The notes beneath the pieces were generated by a model that made no database searches, was not told the origin of the DNA, and was given only the letters and a program-made list of their open reading frames with translations. From the NCBI RefSeq assembly GCF_020567375.1, contig NZ_JAJBZM010000002.1, forward strand, positions 248,001-312,000: a stretch of 64,000 nt of DNA, written 5' to 3'. How positions within the stretch are numbered: position 1 is the stretch's first letter; every line of letters begins with the position of its first letter. The position numbers and the translations under genes were made by a program. The DNA comes from Janibacter melonis. Lineage in GTDB: Bacteria > Actinomycetota > Actinomycetes > Actinomycetales > Dermatophilaceae. Shown here in pieces: positions 1 through 8,715 of this stretch.

Positions 1-1
1 C

Positions 2-940
2 GCGGCCGCCGCCCTCCTCGACGGCGTGGCCCACCGCACCCCCGTCCTGCGCTCGCACCGGCTCGACGCGCTCGCCGGGTGCGAGGTGCACCTGAAGTCC
101 GAGCACCTCCAGCGCATCGGCGCCTTCAAGTTCCGGGGCGCGTACACCGCGCTCAGCGCCGTCGACCCCGACCGCCGCGCGGCCGGCGTCGTCGCCTACT
201 CCTCGGGCAACCACGCCCAGGCCGTCGCCCTCGCCGGGCGCGAGCTCGGCATGCCGGTGACGATCGTCATGCCCCACGACGCCCCGCAGACGAAGGTCGA
301 GGCGACGAAGGGGTACGGCGCCACCGTCGTCGGGTACGACCGCTACACCGAGGACCGCGAGGCCATCGGGGTAGCCATCGCCGAGCGCACCGGTGCCGCC
401 GTCGTCCCGCCCTACGACCACCGGCACGTCATCGCCGGTCAGGGCACTGCCGTGCGCGAGCTGCTCGAGGAGGTGCCCGACCTCGACGTCGTCGTCACCC
501 CGCTCGGCGGCGGCGGCATGCTCGCGGGCTCGATCCTCGCCGCCCAGGAGCTCGCGCCGACGGCGGCCGTCTGGGGCGTCGAGCCCGAGGCGGGCGACGA
601 CGGCCGGCGCTCGCTCGAGGCCGGCGAGGTCGTGCGCATCGAGCCTCCACGCACCATCGCCGACGGGGCGCAGACCGCCTACCTCGGGTCGCTGACCTTC
701 CCGATCATCCGTGAGCACGTCGCCGGCATCGCGACCGTGAGCGACGCCGCGCTCGTCGACGCGATGCGGCACATGGCCGGGACGCTCAAGCAGGTCGTCG
801 AGCCCACCGGTGTCCTCGGCCTGGCCGCGGTCCTCACCGGCGCCGTGCCGGTCTCGCCCGGGCAACGGGTCGGGGTGGTCCTCACCGGGGGCAACGTCGA
901 CCTCGCCCGGTACGCCGAGCTCCTCGCGACGGGGGTGTGA
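2..940 (+). CDS. PLP-dependent threonine/serine dehydratase (5' end outside window)
   Basis: This is a fold-type II PLP enzyme of the threonine/serine dehydratase family, which deaminates L-threonine to 2-oxobutanoate or serine to pyruvate in the cytosol. The reading frame is open to the left edge (in-frame codons before the GTG at 26 read AAAALLDG and continue into VAHRTPVL, typical of the family N-terminus), so the true start lies outside the window. The PLP lysine lies in GAFKFRGA (K35 counted from the GTG at 26), followed by the SSGNHAQ substrate loop and the glycine-rich phosphate loop GGGGMLAG. The protein ends soon after the catalytic domain with no ACT-like regulatory domain, so it resembles catabolic or serine-racemase-like forms more than feedback-regulated IlvA. 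The stop overlaps the start of the next gene (GTGA), suggesting translational coupling. Exact substrate is not determined by sequence. Confidence 0.88.
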   Translation, partial: AAAALLDGVAHRTPVLRSHRLDALAGCEVHLKSEHLQRIGAFKFRGAYTALSAVDPDRRAAGVVAYSSGNHAQAVALAGRELGMPVTIVMPHDAPQTKVEATKGYGATVVGYDRYTEDREAIGVAIAERTGAAVVPPYDHRHVIAGQGTAVRELLEEVPDLDVVVTPLGGGGMLAGSILAAQELAPTAAVWGVEPEAGDDGRRSLEAGEVVRIEPPRTIADGAQTAYLGSLTFPIIREHVAGIATVSDAALVDAMRHMAGTLKQVVEPTGVLGLAAVLTGAVPVSPGQRVGVVLTGGNVDLARYAELLATGV

Positions 941-2151
941 TCGTGGCCCAGCGCACCGTCGGGGTCATCGGGGGCGGGATCGTCGGCCTGGCCGTCGCCC
1001 GCGAGCTGACCCGCCGCCGGCCCGACGACCGCGTCGTCGTGCTCGAGAAGGAGGAGCGGATCGCCGCTCACCAGACCGGGCACAACTCCGGGGTCGTCCA
1101 CGCCGGTATCTACTATGCCCCCGGCTCGCTCAAGGCCCGCCTGTGCACGCGCGGTCGTCAGCTGCTCAAGGACTACTGCGCCGAGCACGGCATCGCCTAC
1201 GACGAGTGCGGCAAGCTCGTCGTCGCCGTCGAGCCCGACGAGGTCGCGCGTCTCGACGCGCTCGAGCGCACGGCGAGCGCCAACGCCGTCCCGGGTCTGC
1301 GCCGGGTCGACGCCGCCGGCATCCGCGACGTCGAGCCGCACGCCCAGGGCCTGGCGGCCCTGCACTCGCCGGCCACCGCGATCACCGACTACGTCGGCAT
1401 GGCCGAGGCGATGGCCGCCGAGGTCCGTGCGGCCGGCGGCGAGGTGCGCCTGGGTGCCGAGGTGTCTGACATCCGCCGCGAGCGGGGCCGCGTGCGTCTC
1501 GTCCTCGGGTCCGCTCAGGGCGCCGACGAGGTCGTCGTCGACGAGCTCGTCGTCTGCGCAGGGCTGCACGGCGACCGGCTCGCGCAGCGGGTCGACGGGC
1601 AGCGCGAGCTGCGGATCATCCCCTTCCGCGGCGAGTACATGGAGGTCACGCCCGCGAAGGCCGATCTCGTGCGCGGCATGGTCTACCCGGTGCCCGACCC
1701 CCGCTACCCCTTCCTCGGCGTGCACTTCACCCGCCGGGTCGGCGGCGGTCTCGAGGTCGGCCCCAACGCCGTCCTCGCGCTGCGGCGCGAGGGCTACGGG
1801 TGGCGGCAGGTCTCCCTTCGCGATCTCGCCGAGACGGCCACCTGGCCGGGCTTCTGGCAGCTGGCGCGGGCCAACTGGCGCACGGGGATCCAGGAGGTCC
1901 GCGGGTCCCTGTCGACGAGGGCCTACATGGCCGGGGCTCAGCGCTACGTGCCCGAGATCGGCGTCGACGACGTCGAGCGCGGGGGTGCGGGGGTGCGGGC
2001 GCAGGCGATCGAGCGCGACGGCTCGCTCGTCGACGACTTCCGGATCACGACGGTCGGCGAGGTGACGTGCGTGCTCAACGCGCCCTCGCCCGCGGCGACG
2101 TCGAGCCTGGCGATCGCCGAGCACGTCGTCGACGCGATGGCCGAGGCCTGA
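937..2151 (+). CDS. lhgO: L-2-hydroxyglutarate oxidase
   Basis: This FAD-dependent oxidoreductase of the DAO superfamily is predicted to oxidise L-2-hydroxyglutarate to 2-oxoglutarate and pass electrons to the respiratory chain. The N-terminus carries the dinucleotide-binding motif GVIGGGIVGLAVA (about residues 9-21), followed by the LhgO-typical stretch HQTGHNSGVVHAGIYY and later GEYMEV and YPVPDPRYPFLGVH. Length (404 aa) matches the family. The GTG at 937 overlaps the preceding TGA by four bases; a second in-frame GTG at 943 is an alternative start. Pairing with a threonine dehydratase is not a known pathway unit, so the coupling may only reflect co-transcription. Function call is confident; physiological role here is inferred. 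Confidence 0.9.
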   Translation: MIVAQRTVGVIGGGIVGLAVARELTRRRPDDRVVVLEKEERIAAHQTGHNSGVVHAGIYYAPGSLKARLCTRGRQLLKDYCAEHGIAYDECGKLVVAVEPDEVARLDALERTASANAVPGLRRVDAAGIRDVEPHAQGLAALHSPATAITDYVGMAEAMAAEVRAAGGEVRLGAEVSDIRRERGRVRLVLGSAQGADEVVVDELVVCAGLHGDRLAQRVDGQRELRIIPFRGEYMEVTPAKADLVRGMVYPVPDPRYPFLGVHFTRRVGGGLEVGPNAVLALRREGYGWRQVSLRDLAETATWPGFWQLARANWRTGIQEVRGSLSTRAYMAGAQRYVPEIGVDDVERGGAGVRAQAIERDGSLVDDFRITTVGEVTCVLNAPSPAATSSLAIAEHVVDAMAEA

Positions 2152-2181
2152 CGCCCCACGAGATCCACGAAGGGGGCGCGG

Positions 2182-2195
2182 TTAGGCTGGCCTAA
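2182..2195. promoter_or_regulatory. DtxR/IdeR-type iron box
   Basis: The sequence TTAGGCTGGCCTAA has 6-base inverted arms (TTAGGC / GCCTAA) around a 2-base centre and closely matches the core of the actinobacterial iron box. It lies 22 bases before the start codon of the siderophore-interacting protein at 2217, where an iron-loaded DtxR/IdeR repressor would block transcription. Confidence 0.75.
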
Positions 2196-2216
2196 CACCG
2201 TCACCGAGGAGCGCTC

Positions 2217-3005
2217 GTGCTCACCCATCTCACCGTCACCCGCACCGAGGACCTCACCGCGCACCTGCGCCGCGTGCACTTCCGCAGCGACGACCTGTCC
2301 GCCTTCGAGGGCAGCGTCCACACGGACCGCTACGTCAAGCTGATCTTCCCGAGGCCGGGCACGACCCTGCCGGCCGACTTCGACATGCGGTCAGCCCGCG
2401 CGAGCACGGACCCGCAGGACATGCCGGTCGTGCGCACGTACACGGCGCTGGAGCCCGACGTCGCCGCCGGCACGCTCGCCATCGACTTCGTCGTCCACGG
2501 CGACGAGGGCGTCGCCGGCCCGTGGGCCACCCGGGCCGAGCCCGGCGACACCCTGCTCGCCAACGGGCCCGGCGGGGCCTACGCACCCGACCCCGACGCC
2601 GACTGGCACCTGCTCGCCGGCGACGAGTCCGCCGTCCCGGCGATCTCCGCGGCGCTCGCGGCCCTGCCCGACGACGCGACGGGCGAGTGCGTCGTCGTCG
2701 TCGAGGGGCCCGACGCCCCGCCGCACCTCGAGGCGCCCGAGCACGTCCGGGTCACCGTCGTGCACCGGCAGGGGCCGGGCGAGCCCTTCGCCGAGGCGGT
2801 GCGCGCGCTGCCCTGGCGCGGGGGGCGCGTCCAGGTCTTCGTCCACGGCGAGGCGCACGAGGTCATGCACGGCATCCGGCCCTACCTCGTGCGCGAGCGC
2901 GAGGTGCCCCGCGCCGACCTGTCGATCTCCGGGTACTGGCGCCGGGGGCGCACCGAGGAGGGCTTCCGCGAGTGGAAGTCCGAGCTCGCGGCCACGGAGG
3001 GCTGA
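2217..3005 (+). CDS. Siderophore-interacting protein (ferric-siderophore reductase, SIP family)
   Basis: Cytosolic flavoprotein of the SIP/ViuB family that reduces Fe(III)-siderophore complexes to release iron. The N-terminal FAD-binding barrel includes DRYVKLIF and the flavin motif RTYT (R73-T76); a C-terminal NAD(P)H-binding-like domain includes LLAGDESAVPAI, and the protein ends with the SIP signature SGYWRRGRTEEGF. The length of 262 aa is typical. The GTG start at 2217 is preceded by GAGGA at a suitable distance and by an iron box, so iron repression is expected. It stands as its own unit between lhgO and the DsbA-like gene; no siderophore synthesis or transport genes are visible in the window. 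Confidence 0.88.
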   Translation: MLTHLTVTRTEDLTAHLRRVHFRSDDLSAFEGSVHTDRYVKLIFPRPGTTLPADFDMRSARASTDPQDMPVVRTYTALEPDVAAGTLAIDFVVHGDEGVAGPWATRAEPGDTLLANGPGGAYAPDPDADWHLLAGDESAVPAISAALAALPDDATGECVVVVEGPDAPPHLEAPEHVRVTVVHRQGPGEPFAEAVRALPWRGGRVQVFVHGEAHEVMHGIRPYLVREREVPRADLSISGYWRRGRTEEGFREWKSELAATEG

Positions 3006-3054
3006 CCCCCCCTTCGCCCGGAACATCCGGGGGCCGGGCCGGGTTGACCCCGGC

Positions 3055-3756
3055 ATGGCCCTGCACATCGACATCTGGTCCGACATCGCCTGCCCGTGGT
3101 GCTACATCGGCAAGCGCCGCTTCGAGAGCGCGCTCGCCGGCTTCGCCCACAAGGACGACGTCACCGTCACCTGGCACAGCTACCAGCTCGACCCGAGCCT
3201 GCCGCGGCACTACGACGGCACCGAGGTCGACTACCTCGTGCAGCGCAAGGGCATGGCGGCCGAGCAGGTGCGCCAGATGACCGCGCACGTCGCCGAGCAG
3301 GCGGCCGGCGAGGGCCTGACCTACGACTTCGACTCCCTCGTCGTGGCCAACAGCCTGCGTGCCCACCACCTGCTGCACGTCGCCGCCCGCGCCGGTGTGC
3401 AGGACGAGGTCAAGGAGGCGCTGCTCGACGCCCACTTCGTGCGCGGTCTCGACATCGGTGACGACGACGTGCTCGTCGCGATCGGCGGCGCCGCGGGCGT
3501 CGACGAGGCGACCGTGCGGGCCGGTCTCGACGACCCCGAGGTCGGTCGCGAGGTGCAGGGCGACTTCGACACGGCGCGCTCGCTGGGCATCCAGGGCGTG
3601 CCCTTCTTCGTGCTCGACATGAAGTACGCGGTGTCCGGAGCCCAGCCCGCCGAGGTCTTCACCCAGGCCCTCGAGCAGGCCTGGCGCGAGAGCAACCCGC
3701 TGCAGCCGATCGGCGGCGACGCCGCCGCCTGCGGCCCCGACGGCTGCGCGATCTGA
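3055..3756 (+). CDS. DsbA-family oxidoreductase (FrnE-like)
   Basis: A 233-aa thioredoxin-fold protein of the DsbA/FrnE family. The N-terminus runs directly into the CPWC active site (C13, C16) with no signal peptide, so it is cytosolic. FrnE-like proteins act as disulfide oxidoreductases or isomerases and have been linked to oxidative stress tolerance and, in some actinomycetes, polyketide pathways. The cis-Pro loop is seen in GVPFFVLD near residue 182. The C-terminus ends in a CGPDGC pair, a possible extra redox or metal site. The 49-base gap before it carries a CCCCTTCG motif copy. The exact substrate is unknown. Confidence 0.85.
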   Translation: MALHIDIWSDIACPWCYIGKRRFESALAGFAHKDDVTVTWHSYQLDPSLPRHYDGTEVDYLVQRKGMAAEQVRQMTAHVAEQAAGEGLTYDFDSLVVANSLRAHHLLHVAARAGVQDEVKEALLDAHFVRGLDIGDDDVLVAIGGAAGVDEATVRAGLDDPEVGREVQGDFDTARSLGIQGVPFFVLDMKYAVSGAQPAEVFTQALEQAWRESNPLQPIGGDAAACGPDGCAI

Positions 3757-3839
3757 CCCCTTCGCGCCCCCGTCGTCAGGCCGCGGCCGCCGAGGGGGGT
3801 GCCCCCCCCGACTTCGCAGATCGAGCCGGTGGTGGCATC

Positions 3840-5315
3840 GTGGAGAGAGTGCCAAGTCAGCAAGCAACCGTGACGGACCACCCCCGGGACACCCGCTTCT
3901 TCGGTCAGCCGGGAGTGCTGGCCAACCTCTTCGGGGTCGAGCTGTGGGAGCGCTTCAGCTTCTACGGCATGCAGGGCATCCTGCTCATCTACCTGTACTA
4001 CTCGGCCGCCCAGGGCGGGCTCGGGATCGACGAGGGCACCGCGACGCAGATCGTCGGCGCCTACGGCGGTGCGGTCTACCTCTCGACCGTCCTCGCCGCG
4101 TGGCTCGCCGACCGCGTCCTCGGGCCGGAGCGCACGCTCTTCTACTCGGCCGTCGTCGTCATGCTCGGCCACATCGCGCTGTCGCTGCTGCCCGGTCTGC
4201 TCGGCGTCGGGGTGGGCCTCGTGCTCATCGCCATCGGCTCGGGCGGGGTCAAGGCCAACGCGAGCTCGCTCGTCGGGACCCTCTACGACGAGGGCGACAC
4301 GCGCCGTGACGCCGGCTTCTCGCTCTTCTACATGGGCATCAACATCGGTGCGCTCATCGGGCCGCTGCTCACCGGCGTGCTGCAGAAGGAGTGGGGCTTC
4401 CACGCCGGCTTCCTCGCGGCCGCGGTCGGCATGGCGCTCGGTCTCGTGCAGTACACGATCGGCCGCCGCGGGCTGCCCGAGCACTCGCACCACGTCGCCA
4501 ACCCCCTGCCCGCCGCCAAGCGGCGCGGCTACGTCGTCGGGGGCGTCGTCGCGCTCGTCGTCGTCGCCGCGCTCGTCGCGACCGGCGTCATCTCGGCGGA
4601 GCGCCTGGCCAACATCGTCATCGGCGCCGTCGTCGTCGCGACGGTCGCGTACTTCGCGATCATCCTGCGCGACAAGGACGTCACCGGGGTCGCGCGCACC
4701 CGCGTGCTCGCCTTCATCCCGCTCTTCGTGTGCAACGCGGTCTTCTGGTCGCTCTACCAGCAGCAGTTCACCGTCGTGACGATCTACTCGGACAAGCGGC
4801 TCGACCGCGACCTCTTCGGGTGGGAGATGCCGGTGTCGTGGGTCCAGTCGATCAACCCGGTCTTCATCATCGCGCTCGCGGGTGTCTTCGCCGCGCTGTG
4901 GACCCGGCTCGGCCGGCGCCAGCCGTCGACGCCGCTGAAGTTCGGCGTCGCCACGGTCGTCATGGGTCTGGCCTTCTTCCTCTTCCTGCTCATGCCCGCG
5001 GGTGCCGGCTCGGCCCCGCTGCTCGGCCTCGTCGGGATCCTGCTCGTCTTCACCATCGCCGAGCTGCTCATCTCGCCGGTGGGCCTGTCGATGACGACGA
5101 AGCTCGCGCCGCCGAAGTACACGACGCAGATGATGGCGCTCTTCTTCCTCTCGATCTCGCTGGGCACCGCGATGGCGGGCACGCTCGCCGGGTACTACGA
5201 CGAGAGCTCGGAGGGACCCTTCTTCTTCTGGGTCGGGCTCGTCGCGGTCATCACCGGGCTCGTCGTCGTCGCGATCAGCAAGCCGATCAAGCGGCTCATG
5301 GCCGGGGTCGACTGA
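3840..5315 (+). CDS. Proton-dependent peptide transporter (POT/PTR family)
   Basis: Major-facilitator permease of the POT family importing di- and tripeptides with protons. The opening FFGQPGVLANLFGVELWERF followed by SFYGMQ contains the ExxER-type proton-coupling motif (ELWERFSFYG), diagnostic of POT transporters. The 491-aa protein shows about 14 hydrophobic segments. GTG at 3840 is the first start, but an in-frame GTG at 3849 is also possible and neither has a textbook ribosome site. The protein ends in a basic cytosolic tail. It is monocistronic, facing a HAD gene tail-to-tail. Confidence 0.9.
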   Translation: MERVPSQQATVTDHPRDTRFFGQPGVLANLFGVELWERFSFYGMQGILLIYLYYSAAQGGLGIDEGTATQIVGAYGGAVYLSTVLAAWLADRVLGPERTLFYSAVVVMLGHIALSLLPGLLGVGVGLVLIAIGSGGVKANASSLVGTLYDEGDTRRDAGFSLFYMGINIGALIGPLLTGVLQKEWGFHAGFLAAAVGMALGLVQYTIGRRGLPEHSHHVANPLPAAKRRGYVVGGVVALVVVAALVATGVISAERLANIVIGAVVVATVAYFAIILRDKDVTGVARTRVLAFIPLFVCNAVFWSLYQQQFTVVTIYSDKRLDRDLFGWEMPVSWVQSINPVFIIALAGVFAALWTRLGRRQPSTPLKFGVATVVMGLAFFLFLLMPAGAGSAPLLGLVGILLVFTIAELLISPVGLSMTTKLAPPKYTTQMMALFFLSISLGTAMAGTLAGYYDESSEGPFFFWVGLVAVITGLVVVAISKPIKRLMAGVD

Positions 5316-5339
5316 CCCCGTCGTCCCTCGTCCACGCGC

Positions 5340-5374
5340 AGCGGCGCCGTCCGGGTCATCTGGGCGGCGCCGCT
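5340..5374. terminator. Stem-loop between convergent genes
   Basis: Inverted arms AGCGGCGCCG and CGGCGCCGCT (10 bp) enclose a 15-base loop just after the peptide transporter and before the 3' end of the oppositely oriented HAD gene. No T-run follows; in this GC-rich background it could stop transcription from either side. Confidence 0.5.
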
Positions 5375-5445
5375 CGTGCGTGCGTGGGCGGGGTCAATCC
5401 CCAACCGGGTCGGCTCGTGACGGTCCTCGCGGCGGAGCTGTCGGG

Positions 5446-6294
5446 TCAGTCCTCGCGGCGGAGCCGTTCGTGCTGGTCGGAGCGGCGGAGCCGCTCGGTG
5501 ACGAGGGGGACGAGGTCGGCGATGGAGTCGGCGACGCGGGTGGGGCGGTAGGGGAAGGTCTCGACCTGGTCGCGGCTCGTGGACCCGGTGAGGACGAGCA
5601 CCGTGCGCATCCCGGCCTCCTGGCCGCCGATGACGTCGGTGTCCATGCGGTCGCCGACCATGACGGTGTGCTCGGAGTGCGCCTCGATCCGGTTGAGCGC
5701 GGTGCGCATCATCAGCGGGTTGGGCTTGCCGACGTAGTACGGCTGGCGGCCGGTGGCGGCGGTGATGAGCGCGGCGACGGAGCCGGTCGCGGGGAGGGTG
5801 CCCTGCGGCGAGGGCCCGGAGACGTCGGGGTTGGTCGCGATGAAACGGGCGCCCCGCTCGACGAGCCGGATCGCCGCCGTGATCGCCTCGAAGGAGTACG
5901 TGCGGGTCTCGCCGAGGACGACGTAGTCCGGGTCGCGCGGCGTCATCGTGTAGCCCGCCTCGTGCAGGGCCGTCGTCAGCCCCGCCTCGCCGACGACGAA
6001 GGCGGACCCGTGCGGGCGCTGCTCGGCGAGGAAGGTGGCCGTCGCGAGCGCCGAGGTCCAGATCGCCTCCTCGGGCACGTCGATGCCGCTGTGCAGCAGC
6101 CGCGCCCGCAGGTCGCGCGGGGTGTAGATCGAGTTGTTCGTCAGGACCTGGTAGCGCACGCCGCTGTCGCGCAGCGCGGCGATGAAGTCGGCCGCGCCGG
6201 GGATCGCCTGCTCCTCGTGGACGAGCACGCCGTCCATGTCGGTCAGCCAGGCGTCGACGAAGGGGGCATCGGCCGGGGGCTCGGAGATCGCCAT
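5446..6294 (-). CDS. HAD-superfamily hydrolase, NagD-like
   Basis: Cytosolic phosphatase of the HAD superfamily, subfamily IIA (NagD / 4-nitrophenylphosphatase-like). Motif I is DMDGVLV (D19, D21), motif II is LTNNS (51-55), the motif III lysine lies in YVGKPNPLM and motif IV is MVGDRMDTDV. The cap domain falls between motifs II and III as in NagD. Length (282 aa) is typical. I chose the ATG at 6294 because the family homology begins there and a CACACT hexamer sits exactly six bases upstream, fitting a leaderless promoter; a longer open frame extends upstream but is low-complexity. Natural substrate is not evident. Confidence 0.85.
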   Translation of the reverse strand: MAISEPPADAPFVDAWLTDMDGVLVHEEQAIPGAADFIAALRDSGVRYQVLTNNSIYTPRDLRARLLHSGIDVPEEAIWTSALATATFLAEQRPHGSAFVVGEAGLTTALHEAGYTMTPRDPDYVVLGETRTYSFEAITAAIRLVERGARFIATNPDVSGPSPQGTLPATGSVAALITAATGRQPYYVGKPNPLMMRTALNRIEAHSEHTVMVGDRMDTDVIGGQEAGMRTVLVLTGSTSRDQVETFPYRPTRVADSIADLVPLVTERLRRSDQHERLRRED

Positions 6295-6394
6295 GGGCCC
6301 AGTGTGCCCACCCCTGCTGCCCATCGCCGAGAGGCTGGCACGCGCGGGGGTTGTACCTGGGGCTGGTACCAGCTCCTCGGGAGATGGACGGGCA

Positions 6395-6400
6395 TACGCT
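6395..6400 (+). promoter_or_regulatory. -10-like hexamer for leaderless transcript
   Basis: TACGCT is followed by exactly six bases and then ATG (6407). The spacing would place the transcription start at or beside the A of the start codon; no Shine-Dalgarno is present. Confidence 0.45.
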
Positions 6401-6406
6401 GGCGGC

Positions 6407-6715
6407 ATGCCCGACCTGCGCAGCCTGCCCACCGCTCCTCTGCTCGCCGCCGGCCTCGCCGGGGGCTTCACGCTCGCCCAGCGCACCGGCGTGCGCCCGC
6501 TCGGCGGAGCCGTCATGGCGGCCGCGAACGTGCTCTCGGTGCCCGCCTGGCGGGCTGCCGGCGGCACCCCGCTCGCCGCCGGTCTCACCGCGGGCTACTG
6601 GGCCTCGATGGGCGTCTCGCACCCGCTCGCGAAGAAGATCGGCACCTGGCCCTCCGTCGCCGCCGTCTCCCTCGGCGCTGCCGCCACCGCCTACCTCCTC
6701 GCCGACCGGCGCTGA
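6407..6715 (+). CDS. Small hypothetical membrane protein
   Basis: A 102-aa protein rich in Ala, Gly, Leu and Pro with about three hydrophobic segments (roughly residues 10-25, 32-48 and 80-98) and few charged residues; the C-terminus is short and basic. No catalytic motif is visible and I do not recognise a named family. The start is ATG at 6407, immediately downstream of a leaderless-type hexamer; the longer open frame upstream overlaps the divergent HAD promoter and is unlikely to be translated. It stands alone, tail-to-tail with the lipoprotein gene. Confidence 0.65.
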   Translation: MPDLRSLPTAPLLAAGLAGGFTLAQRTGVRPLGGAVMAAANVLSVPAWRAAGGTPLAAGLTAGYWASMGVSHPLAKKIGTWPSVAAVSLGAAATAYLLADRR

Positions 6716-6720
6716 GGACC

Positions 6721-6769
6721 GTGGTGGTCGAGGTGCGAAGGCCCACTGGGCCTGACCCTCGACACCACC
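6721..6769. terminator. Nested hairpin between convergent genes
   Basis: Outer arms GTGGTGGTCGAGG and CCTCGACACCAC pair apart from one bulged base and enclose an inner AGGCCC/GGGCCT stem. It sits between the convergent 3' ends at 6715 and 6790, so a bidirectional terminator is likely. The GGTCGAGGTGCGAAGG core is shared with the dispersed repeat family seen at 20380 and 62021. Confidence 0.55.
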
Positions 6770-6789
6770 GCACCTACCCCCGCGCCCCG

Positions 6790-7110
6790 CTACTCCAGCA
6801 CCTCGGTCGTCAGCACCCCGGAGGACGAGGTCGTGGCGCTGCCGCCGCGGCCGGGGTCGCTCCCGCCTCCCGCGCCCTGCCCGCCGACGCCGTGACCCGG
6901 CTCGGGGATGCCCAGGGTGACGTCGCCGACCGCGACCCAGTCACCGACCATCTCGCAGTCCACGACGTCGACGCCGTCGGCGTCCTGCGCCGCGTAGACC
7001 TGTCGCGAGCCCTCGACCGAGATCGGCTCGGGGCAGGGTCTGGAGCTGCCGCAGGCCGTGAGGAGCGGCAGCGTGAGGGCGCCCACGAGGACCACCCGCG
7101 TCCACGTCAT
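6790..7110 (-). CDS. Putative lipoprotein
   Basis: A 106-aa secreted protein. The ATG at 7110 gives MTWTRVVLVGALTLPLLTAC, a signal peptide with the lipobox LTAC, so it should be lipidated on Cys20 and anchored to the outer face of the membrane. The mature part begins GSSRPCPEP and has two more cysteines that could form a disulfide; its C-terminal half is a glycine/serine-rich tail. No conserved family is recognised. An upstream in-frame start at 7209 would bury the signal peptide and was rejected. Confidence 0.65.
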   Translation of the reverse strand: MTWTRVVLVGALTLPLLTACGSSRPCPEPISVEGSRQVYAAQDADGVDVVDCEMVGDWVAVGDVTLGIPEPGHGVGGQGAGGGSDPGRGGSATTSSSGVLTTEVLE

Positions 7111-7270
7111 GCCATCACCCCGCCCTCGACGACCCGGTGGGGAGACGCTAACGGGTGGGGCGGCCCGCCGGGGGTCCTTCGTCGCAGAGGACGAGACCGA
7201 GGGGCCCACACCCTGGACAGACCACCCGGCGCTCTTAGCGCTGTCGGATCCGCGGAGTAGCGTTCAAGAA

Positions 7271-8713
7271 GTGACGGACCCGCTCGAGATCGCGACGCCC
7301 CACCCCTTCGAGTCCGCCGGCACGACCCGGCCGGCACCCACGACCCTTGGCGAGCTGCGCCGCAGCGGCCATACGCTGCGCCCCCTTCGCCAGGAGATGC
7401 GGGACAACCTGCTCTCCGCGCTGCGCGAGGGGCGTGACCCCTGGCCCGGCATGCACGGCCTGCAGGACACGGTCATCCCCCAGCTCGAGCGCGCGGTTCT
7501 CGCCGGCCACGACGTCGTCCTCCTCGGCGAGCGCGGCCAGGGCAAGACCCGGCTGCTGCGCAGTGTCGTCGGGCTGCTCGACGAGTGGAGCCCCGTCGTC
7601 GAGGGCTCCGAGATCGGCGAGCACCCGTATCAGCCGATCGCCGTCGAGACCCAGCGCCGAGCCGCCGAGCTCGGCGACGACCTGCCCGTCGTGTGGCGCC
7701 ACCGTGACGAGCGGTACGCGGAGAAGCTCGCGACGCCCGACACCTCCGTCGGCGACCTCATCGGTGACGTCGACCCGATGCGGGTGGCCGAGGGGCGCCG
7801 GCTCGGCGACCCCGAGACCATCCACTTCGGGCTCATCCCGCGCAGCCACCGCGGCATCGTCGCGATCAACGAGCTGCCCGACCTCGCCGAGCGCATCCAG
7901 GTCGCGATGCTCAACGTCATGGAGGAGCGCGACATCCAGATCCGCGGCTACCTCCTGCGGCTGCCGCTCGACGTCCTCGTCGTCGCCTCGGCCAACCCCG
8001 AGGACTACACGAACCGTGGGCGCATCATCACCCCGCTCAAGGACCGCTTCGGCGCCGAGATCCGCACGCACTACCCCGTCGAGCTCGAGGACGAGATGGC
8101 GGTCGTGCGCCAGGAGGCCGACCTCGTCGCGAGCGTCCCCGACGTCCTCGTCGAGATCCTCGCCCGCTTCACCCGCGCGCTGCGCGAGTCCTCCTCGGTC
8201 GACCAGCGCTCCGGCGTCTCGGCCCGCTTCTCCATCGCCGGCGCCGAGACCGTCGCGGCTGCGGCGCTGCACCGGGCGAGCGTGCGCGGCGAAGGGGAGC
8301 CGGTCGCCCGTCTCGTCGACATCGAGACCGCCGTCGACGTCCTCGGCGGCAAGATCGAGTTCGAGGCCGGTGAGGAGGGCCGCGAGGACGCGATCCTCAC
8401 CCACCTGCTGCGCAGCGCGACCGTCGACGCCGTGCGCGAGCGGCTGCGCGGGGTCGACCTCGCCGCCCTCGTCGAGGCCATCGCCGATGGCGCGTCCGTG
8501 ACCACGGGCGACCGGGTGACCGCGGACGAGCTGCTCTCCTCGCTGCCCGACCTCGACGACGACGACGCGCTCTACGACGAGATCGCCGACCGCTTCGCCG
8601 CCACCGACGCTGGGGAGCGCGCCGGTGCCGTCGAGCTCGCCCTCGAAGGGCTCTACCTCGCGCGCAAGGTCGACAAGGACAGCGACGGCTCGAGCGTCGT
8701 CTACGGGGCCTGA
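7271..8713 (+). CDS. MoxR/magnesium-chelatase-like AAA+ ATPase
   Basis: A 480-aa AAA+ ATPase. Walker A is GERGQGKT (about residues 88-95), Walker B lies in GIVAINELPDL (about 195), and the region reading LDVLVVASANPEDYTNRGR matches sensor 1/arginine-finger segments of the ChlI/BchI/MoxR group. Members work with VWA-domain partners to remodel or metallate target proteins. The partner here is immediately downstream (2-bp gap). The GTG at 7271 was chosen over the upstream GTG at 7058 because the family homology starts later, and a TAGCGT hexamer lies 7 bases before it. The substrate is unknown, and nothing nearby suggests chlorophyll or cobalamin synthesis. Confidence 0.83.
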   Translation: MTDPLEIATPHPFESAGTTRPAPTTLGELRRSGHTLRPLRQEMRDNLLSALREGRDPWPGMHGLQDTVIPQLERAVLAGHDVVLLGERGQGKTRLLRSVVGLLDEWSPVVEGSEIGEHPYQPIAVETQRRAAELGDDLPVVWRHRDERYAEKLATPDTSVGDLIGDVDPMRVAEGRRLGDPETIHFGLIPRSHRGIVAINELPDLAERIQVAMLNVMEERDIQIRGYLLRLPLDVLVVASANPEDYTNRGRIITPLKDRFGAEIRTHYPVELEDEMAVVRQEADLVASVPDVLVEILARFTRALRESSSVDQRSGVSARFSIAGAETVAAAALHRASVRGEGEPVARLVDIETAVDVLGGKIEFEAGEEGREDAILTHLLRSATVDAVRERLRGVDLAALVEAIADGASVTTGDRVTADELLSSLPDLDDDDALYDEIADRFAATDAGERAGAVELALEGLYLARKVDKDSDGSSVVYGA

Positions 8714-8715
8714 CC

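Noticed and set aside
679-2124. 481-aa minus-strand open frame opposite lhgO
   Set aside because: Arg/Ala/Asp-rich antisense shadow; lhgO motifs are unambiguous on the plus strand.
5380-7260. 626-aa plus-strand open frame
   Set aside because: It runs antisense through the HAD gene and over the small membrane protein and lipoprotein, with no domain; composition is typical of a shadow frame.
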